NCBI GenBank assembly: GCA_947652115.1
Contig: OX393569.1
Coordinates: forward strand, 18,621,139 to 18,685,138
Reading direction: 5' to 3'
DNA: 64,000 nucleotides
DNA from: Blastomussa wellsi
Lineage: Eukaryota > Cnidaria > Anthozoa > Scleractinia > Plerogyridae
The stretch's first letter is position 1. Each line of letters starts with the position of its first letter. This document shows positions 63,966 through 64,000 of the stretch, piece by piece. Below the pieces are notes generated by a model, which saw nothing but the letters and a program-made list of their open reading frames with translations, was not told the origin of the DNA and did not search any database. A program made the translations under genes and the position numbers.

Positions 63966-64000
63966 GTAGGTATTAGTGCAACTAAACCTTCAACGTCTGC

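Overview
This is a metazoan nuclear window, most likely from an anthozoan cnidarian and plausibly a stony coral. The inference rests on many-exon genes with GT-AG introns, a Mind bomb 1 gene very close to its vertebrate counterpart, and dense short repeats (tRNA-derived SINEs, foldback MITEs, Penelope-like fragments). No ribosomal or mitochondrial marker confirms the species.

Layout, left to right. Positions 1704-2021 (+) hold the last exon of a coiled-coil, tropomyosin-like gene entering from the left. Positions 2693-3364 (-) hold an unrecognised 223-residue ORF. Positions 5831-23599 (-) hold a complete 23-exon DEAD-box helicase of the DDX43 type. Its layout is an RG-rich N-terminus, one KH domain, the helicase core and a C-terminal CCHC zinc knuckle. 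The exons join in frame to 777 residues only if a 25-nt microexon at 20835-20859 is included. Positions 25201-25896 (+) hold a single-exon START-domain lipid-transfer protein. About 13.4 kb with no recognisable gene follows. Positions 39320-40876 (-) hold a single-exon microsomal cytochrome P450 with an unusual I-helix. Positions 45127-48309 (-) hold a small ankyrin-repeat gene like ANKRD66, with two homologous first exons that both fit the same downstream exons. Positions 53138-63965 (+) hold the first 16 coding exons (704 residues) of Mind bomb 1, running off the right edge inside the ankyrin repeats.

The genes do not form a pathway or operon. DDX43 suggests RNA or germline biology, MIB1 Notch-ligand endocytosis, START lipid carriage, and the P450 lipid, steroid or xenobiotic oxidation. 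The most striking non-genic content is three short insertions at 9333-9529, 19248-19402 and 47678-47940. Each is flanked by an exact 13-bp target-site duplication and carries a hammerhead-ribozyme-like core. They look like terminal fragments of Penelope-like retroelements. Other repeats include a 115-bp palindrome present three times, three SINE families, a MITE nested inside a tRNA-derived SINE, a TTAA-flanked MITE, and a 9-bp satellite with a 72-bp higher-order period. I found no clearly new multi-gene system. The best leads are the ribozyme-like insertions, the atypical P450 and the twin ANKRD66 first exons.
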